48,837 nt of DNA. Origin: Deltaproteobacteria bacterium. GTDB taxonomy: Bacteria > Desulfobacterota > DSM-4660 > Desulfatiglandales > B25-G16. The stretch is from positions 1,461,122 to 1,509,958 of the forward strand of contig CP070704.1 of NCBI GenBank assembly GCA_020349945.1, written 5' to 3'. The translations under genes were made by a program, and so were the position numbers. Below the pieces are notes generated by a model that worked only from the letters and a program-made list of their open reading frames with translations, was not told where the DNA came from and searched no databases. Below are positions 45,341 through 48,837 of the stretch, in pieces. Positions within the stretch are counted from its first letter, which is position 1; each line of letters opens with the position of its first letter.

Positions 45341-46078
45341 ATGGTTTCTAAGAGAGGCAAGAATGGGTTAGGTCAAGGAAAAATCTACGTTGTTTCTACC
45401 CCCATAGGCAACCTTGAGGATATTACCTTAAGGGCGCTGAGGGTCTTAAAGGAAGTGGGGTTGATTGCAGCTGAAAGCAGAGAGCATACCATGAAGCTGT
45501 GTAAACATTATAATATAGGGACACCAATAACCAGCTATAATAGTCATAACCAACACTTCAAGGGACGTGTACTCCTTAAGAGGGTCAAATCAGGGCTTGA
45601 CATTGCCCTTGTAAGTGATGCAGGAACACCTGGTTTGTCGGATCCTGGCTCCAGATTAATTAGGGAGGCTATAAATGCTAATATAACATTAGTGCCGGTC
45701 CCAGGTGTATCAGCTTCCTTGACAGCACTTTCTGTTTCAGGATTGCCTTCAGATAGGTTTATCTTTGTTGGTTTTTTCTCAAATAAGAAAGGGAGGCGCA
45801 GAAAGGAACTGGAAGGCCTCAAATTTGAACGGCGGACCATGATTTTTTTTGAATCTCCACATCGATTAATTAAGATGCTTATAGATATTTATGAGATTCT
45901 GGGCGACAGGTATATTGTATTGGCCAAAGAGATGACAAAGGTTTTTGAGGAGTTAGAAAGGGGATTAGTCAGCAGGGTATTATCTTCACTCAAGGATGAT
46001 AAGATTAAGGGTGAATATACTATTATTGTAGAAGGGCTAAATGAAAGAGATAGACGCCTCTGTGTTATTGACAATTGA
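45341..46078 (+). CDS. rsmI: 16S rRNA (cytidine1402-2'-O)-methyltransferase
   Basis: Ribose methylation of C1402 near the decoding centre. The 245-residue protein has the N-terminal STPIGNLEDITLRAL, AAESREHT, the SAM-binding SDAGTPGLSDPG and PVPGVSAS. It is shorter than the E. coli protein (286), lacking the C-terminal extension. ATG start with no clear ribosome site; the N-terminal 13 residues are not conserved, so a later start is possible. Confidence 0.94.
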   Translation: MVSKRGKNGLGQGKIYVVSTPIGNLEDITLRALRVLKEVGLIAAESREHTMKLCKHYNIGTPITSYNSHNQHFKGRVLLKRVKSGLDIALVSDAGTPGLSDPGSRLIREAINANITLVPVPGVSASLTALSVSGLPSDRFIFVGFFSNKKGRRRKELEGLKFERRTMIFFESPHRLIKMLIDIYEILGDRYIVLAKEMTKVFEELERGLVSRVLSSLKDDKIKGEYTIIVEGLNERDRRLCVIDN

Positions 46079-46105
46079 TAACTGGTTAATTACATTTGAA
46101 AGCTA

Positions 46106-48175
46106 ATGGAAGAGATAAGATCATTAAAAGTAATCAATGAACTTGGAATGCATGCTCGTGCAGCTGGTCAGATAGTTGGGTTGGCAGGCAAATATAAGTC
46201 AAGGTTGTTTTTAACAAAGGATGGTCGAAAGGTAGATGGTACAAGCATTTTGTCGATTCTTTCGCTTGCCTGCCCTAAGGGAGGTGATATTGAGGCGAGA
46301 ATAGTTGGCAAGGATGCCGAAGAATTCATGGATGAACTGGAAGGACTCTTCAAAGGTGGATTTGGAGAGACCGGAAGAGGGCAATACCGCCCCAAAAAAA
46401 AGACAATGAAGGGGGTTGCCGTTTCCCCTGGTATTATTATTGGGAAGGCACATCATTTAGATAGATCGAAGACCAAGATTTTTCCAAAGAAATTAATTAA
46501 CGGAAGAGAGGTAGACAGAGAAGTTGATCGTTTTAGGCAGGCTGTGGATATGGCAAAGGAACAGATCCAGAAGTTTAAATCCAATATCCCTGAACAGGTA
46601 AAAGGATATGCCTTTGTCCTTGATACCCACTCAATGATCCTTGATGACAGTCTGCTTTTCGATTCAACCTTAAAGAGAATCCGAAAGGAAAAGATTAATG
46701 CCGAATGGGCGTTAGATAAAGTGGTAAGAAATATCCACCGGCTTTTTAAAAAGGTTGAGGATGAATACATTGGACGTAGAATGGACGATGTGGATAATGT
46801 AAGTGAAAGGGTACTAAGAAATTTGGTGGGGGTTCAGGAAGATAGCCTGACAGGGATTAAAGAAGAGGTTGTAGTTGTAGCTCATAGTCTCTCGCCGTGT
46901 GATATTGTTGAGATCAATGTAACCAATGTATTGGGCATTTTAACTGATGTTGGTGGTCAAACGTCGCATATGGCCATTATGTCTGAGGCCCTGGAGATAC
47001 CCGTAGTCGTTGGATTAGAAAGGGCTACAGATATGATTTTGGATGGCGATCTTTTGATCGTGGATGGAAATACAGGCGATGTTATTATTAACCCTGACCC
47101 TGATGCCATCGTTTCTTATGAGGATAAGAAAAAACGTTATAATAGTTATAGATCTGCCATAGATAAGGTTAGACATCTGCCTGCGGAGACCTTGGATGGA
47201 TATAAGATAACGATCAGAGCCAATATTGAGTTTTTAGCGGAGGCTAAGGCAGCAATTGAGCATGGCGCTGAGGGTATAGGGCTTTACAGGACGGAATATC
47301 TCTATATGATCAAGAGAGATCTTCCAGATGAACAGACTCTTTTTGAGGACTATAGGCAGATTGCCAGAATCGTAGGCCCTAATCCAGTTATTATAAGGAC
47401 CCTGGATATTGCAAGTGATAGGATGGCGTCAGACATGCAGGCAAGCAAGGAAGACAATCCTGCTTTAGGTCTGAGGTCTATTCGATTTTGCCTGAATGAG
47501 CGAAAGGTATTTAAAACCCAGTTAAGGGCCATCTTAAGGGCCAGTGTATATGGTAATTTCAGGTTGATGTTCCCAATGATATCAGGTTTGGGCCAATTTC
47601 TGGAGGCAAAGAGGATCTTAAAAAGTGTTATGCGGTCTCTTGACAGAGATGGAATTGAATATAATAGAGAGATACCTATCGGGATTTTGATCGAGATTCC
47701 CTCTGCGACATCAATTGCAGATATTCTTGCAAAGCATGCTGATTTTTTTTCTATAGGAACTAACGACTTGATTCAATACGCATTAGCGATAGACAGAGAC
47801 AATGAACAGGTTGCCCATCTCTACGAACCCTTTCATCCGGCTGTTTTGAGGATGATACACCAGGTGGTCGAGGCAGGTGATAAGGAGGGAATTGATGTAT
47901 CCCTGTGTGGCGAAACAGCGGGTGATCCTCTTTCCATTCTGGTACTTCTTTCTTTGGGATTGAAGGAATTTAGCATGAATATTGGCTCCATTCCGTTGAT
48001 CAAGAAAATGATCAGAATGGTGCCATTAGGAGAGGTGAGGGATGGTTTAAAGGGAATATTGCATTTACCTACCAGTAAGACCATTGAGGATTTTGTCTTA
48101 AAAAAGGCAAGGTCCTTATTGCCTGATGTCTTTGAGGAAGATGTTTTTAGGTATAGGGCCACTGGCACTGCCTAA
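46106..48175 (+). CDS. HPr-enzyme I fusion (phosphoenolpyruvate-protein phosphotransferase)
   Basis: A 689-residue protein with both general PTS components in one chain. Residues 1-88 are an HPr domain with the phospho-His 16 in LGMHARAA (usually HARPA) and Ser 47 at the regulatory site. From about residue 98 enzyme I follows: the phospho-His 288 in GGQTSHMAIM, then the PEP-binding barrel (EGIGLYRTEYL, SIGTNDLIQYALAIDRDN, Cys in SLCGETAGDP). The glucose or nitrogen PTS partner (EII) is not in the window. Sugar transport or regulation are both possible. ATG start after an upstream in-frame stop. Confidence 0.92.
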   Translation: MEEIRSLKVINELGMHARAAGQIVGLAGKYKSRLFLTKDGRKVDGTSILSILSLACPKGGDIEARIVGKDAEEFMDELEGLFKGGFGETGRGQYRPKKKTMKGVAVSPGIIIGKAHHLDRSKTKIFPKKLINGREVDREVDRFRQAVDMAKEQIQKFKSNIPEQVKGYAFVLDTHSMILDDSLLFDSTLKRIRKEKINAEWALDKVVRNIHRLFKKVEDEYIGRRMDDVDNVSERVLRNLVGVQEDSLTGIKEEVVVVAHSLSPCDIVEINVTNVLGILTDVGGQTSHMAIMSEALEIPVVVGLERATDMILDGDLLIVDGNTGDVIINPDPDAIVSYEDKKKRYNSYRSAIDKVRHLPAETLDGYKITIRANIEFLAEAKAAIEHGAEGIGLYRTEYLYMIKRDLPDEQTLFEDYRQIARIVGPNPVIIRTLDIASDRMASDMQASKEDNPALGLRSIRFCLNERKVFKTQLRAILRASVYGNFRLMFPMISGLGQFLEAKRILKSVMRSLDRDGIEYNREIPIGILIEIPSATSIADILAKHADFFSIGTNDLIQYALAIDRDNEQVAHLYEPFHPAVLRMIHQVVEAGDKEGIDVSLCGETAGDPLSILVLLSLGLKEFSMNIGSIPLIKKMIRMVPLGEVRDGLKGILHLPTSKTIEDFVLKKARSLLPDVFEEDVFRYRATGTA

Positions 48176-48186
48176 GCAGGTGGTAG

Positions 48187-48642
48187 ATGGAGAAAAAGAT
48201 TGTTTGTCAGAACAGAAAGGCCAGACACGATTATTTTCTTGATGAGATTTATGAGGCAGGAATTGTCCTCTTTGGACCAGAGGTTAAATCCTTGAGGGAG
48301 GGACGTGGCAGTCTGAAGGATAGCTATGCAAGGGTTAAGAATGGGGAGCTCTTTTTGCACAATATGCACATTACGGCGTATCCCTTTGCACACCATCTAG
48401 ATATTGATCCCGCGAGGACAAGAAAGCTTCTCATGCAGAAGAGAGAGATTAAAAGGCTGATAGGAAAGACAGAGGAAAAGGGATATTCCCTGATCCCCAT
48501 ATCGATATATCTTTTGAGAGGAATAATCAAGGTTGAGCTAGCCCTGGCTAAGGGGAAGAAAAAATATGACAAGAGGTATGTTTTGAAAGAGAGAGAGATG
48601 AAAAAGGAGTTAAACCAGCTGAAAAAGAAAAATCACTATTGA
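48187..48642 (+). CDS. smpB: SsrA-binding protein SmpB
   Basis: Binds tmRNA and helps ribosome rescue by trans-translation. The 151-residue protein has the conserved ARHDYFLDEIYEAGIVLFGP and VKSLREGRGSLKDSYA, and the basic C-terminal tail that folds as a helix in the ribosome. It lies 12 bases after the PTS fusion and 59 bases before the tmRNA start, so the partner pair is encoded together. Confidence 0.96.
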   Translation: MEKKIVCQNRKARHDYFLDEIYEAGIVLFGPEVKSLREGRGSLKDSYARVKNGELFLHNMHITAYPFAHHLDIDPARTRKLLMQKREIKRLIGKTEEKGYSLIPISIYLLRGIIKVELALAKGKKKYDKRYVLKEREMKKELNQLKKKNHY

Positions 48643-48651
48643 ACAATTGTA

Positions 48652-48680
48652 TTGTCTTTACTATTGATTTATGGTTTAAT
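48652..48680 (+). promoter_or_regulatory. ssrA promoter
   Basis: TTGTCT (48652-48657), 17 bases, TTTAAT (48675-48680), about 20 bases before the mature tmRNA 5' end. It falls in the gap after smpB. Confidence 0.5.
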
Positions 48681-48701
48681 AAATGAAGTTCATTGAAAAT
48701 T

Positions 48702-48837
48702 GGGGGCGAAACGGCTTCGACGGGGATAAAGAAGCTTAGGTTGCATACCGAGGTTCTGTTTGCTCGTTAAACAGGCAGAAAAAAAGAAACGCAGACGATT
48801 ATGCGTATGCTTTAGCCGCTTAAAAAGGCTAACGTCC
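48702..48837 (+). ncRNA. ssrA: Transfer-messenger RNA, 3' end missing
   Basis: The 5' end reads GGGGGCGAAACGGCTTCGAC, the standard tmRNA tRNA-like opening. The message part encodes the tag ADDYAYALAA: GCA resume codon at 48791-48793, stop TAA at 48821-48823. This is a ten-residue tag ending in ALAA, the usual ClpXP-type degradation end. The right edge cuts the gene, so the later pseudoknots and the 3' acceptor half are outside. Confidence 0.93.

Overview
The window is a bacterial chromosomal stretch, almost entirely protein-coding on both strands. The mix suggests an anaerobic member of the Desulfobacterota (former Deltaproteobacteria). The evidence is the rpsP-khpA-rimM-trmD-(SPOUT methyltransferase)-rplS-rnhB-yraN order, a split FGAM synthase with a fused PurS-like N-terminus, a TIGR03960/DUF2344-type radical SAM gene next to RNase G, selenium-dependent molybdenum hydroxylase accessory genes, DtxR-FeoB iron genes, and a short tmRNA tag (ADDYAYALAA). 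This is inference from gene content; no rRNA gene is present. I found no tRNA, rRNA, CRISPR array, phage or intact transposon.

Layout. 1-8.6 kb: a histone-deacetylase-like gene cut by the left edge, then leftward purL-purQ, rightward sixA, and leftward fusA-dinB. 8.7-12.1 kb: rightward DNA glycosylase, UbiA-type prenyltransferase, mltG and a lipoprotein. 12.1-14.5 kb: a disturbed segment. A sodium:solute symporter sits between a coding-like scrap that ends on its start codon and a decayed leucine/glutamate dehydrogenase on the opposite strand. 14.5-17.8 kb: an iron/manganese operon, DtxR regulator - FeoB - DtxR/FeoA protein. 17.9-23.65 kb: PadR regulator, YqeB, YqeC, XdhC, MocA-like nucleotidyltransferase, DUF364 protein and a molybdopterin-binding protein, that is, a maturation set for a selenium/molybdenum hydroxylase whose catalytic subunits are not in the window. 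The last gene is preceded by a well-paired leader and followed by a 23-codon gene relic.

23.7-26.5 kb: fmdB (leftward), purE, a Sua5/YrdC protein and rapZ. 26.6-33.6 kb: a leftward run pilC, pilS-like kinase, radical SAM gene and RNase G. 33.8-35.9 kb: groES-groEL with its own promoter and a 3' hairpin. 35.9-39.8 kb: two unrecognised genes, a CsgG/FlgT-like lipoprotein, acylphosphatase and a nucleoside phosphorylase. 39.9-48.8 kb: a rightward housekeeping block with ffh, rpsP, khpA, rimM, trmD, SPOUT methyltransferase, rplS, rnhB, yraN, rsmI, an HPr-enzyme I fusion, smpB and the start of ssrA, which runs off the right edge.

Most of the window is ordinary core genome. The points most worth a second look are the decayed segment around the symporter, the paired leader before the molybdopterin-binding gene, a 7-codon leader ORF overlapping the ffh start, the FeoB variant between two DtxR-type regulators, and the orphan Se/Mo maturation cluster. 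I found nothing I could defend as a wholly new system.
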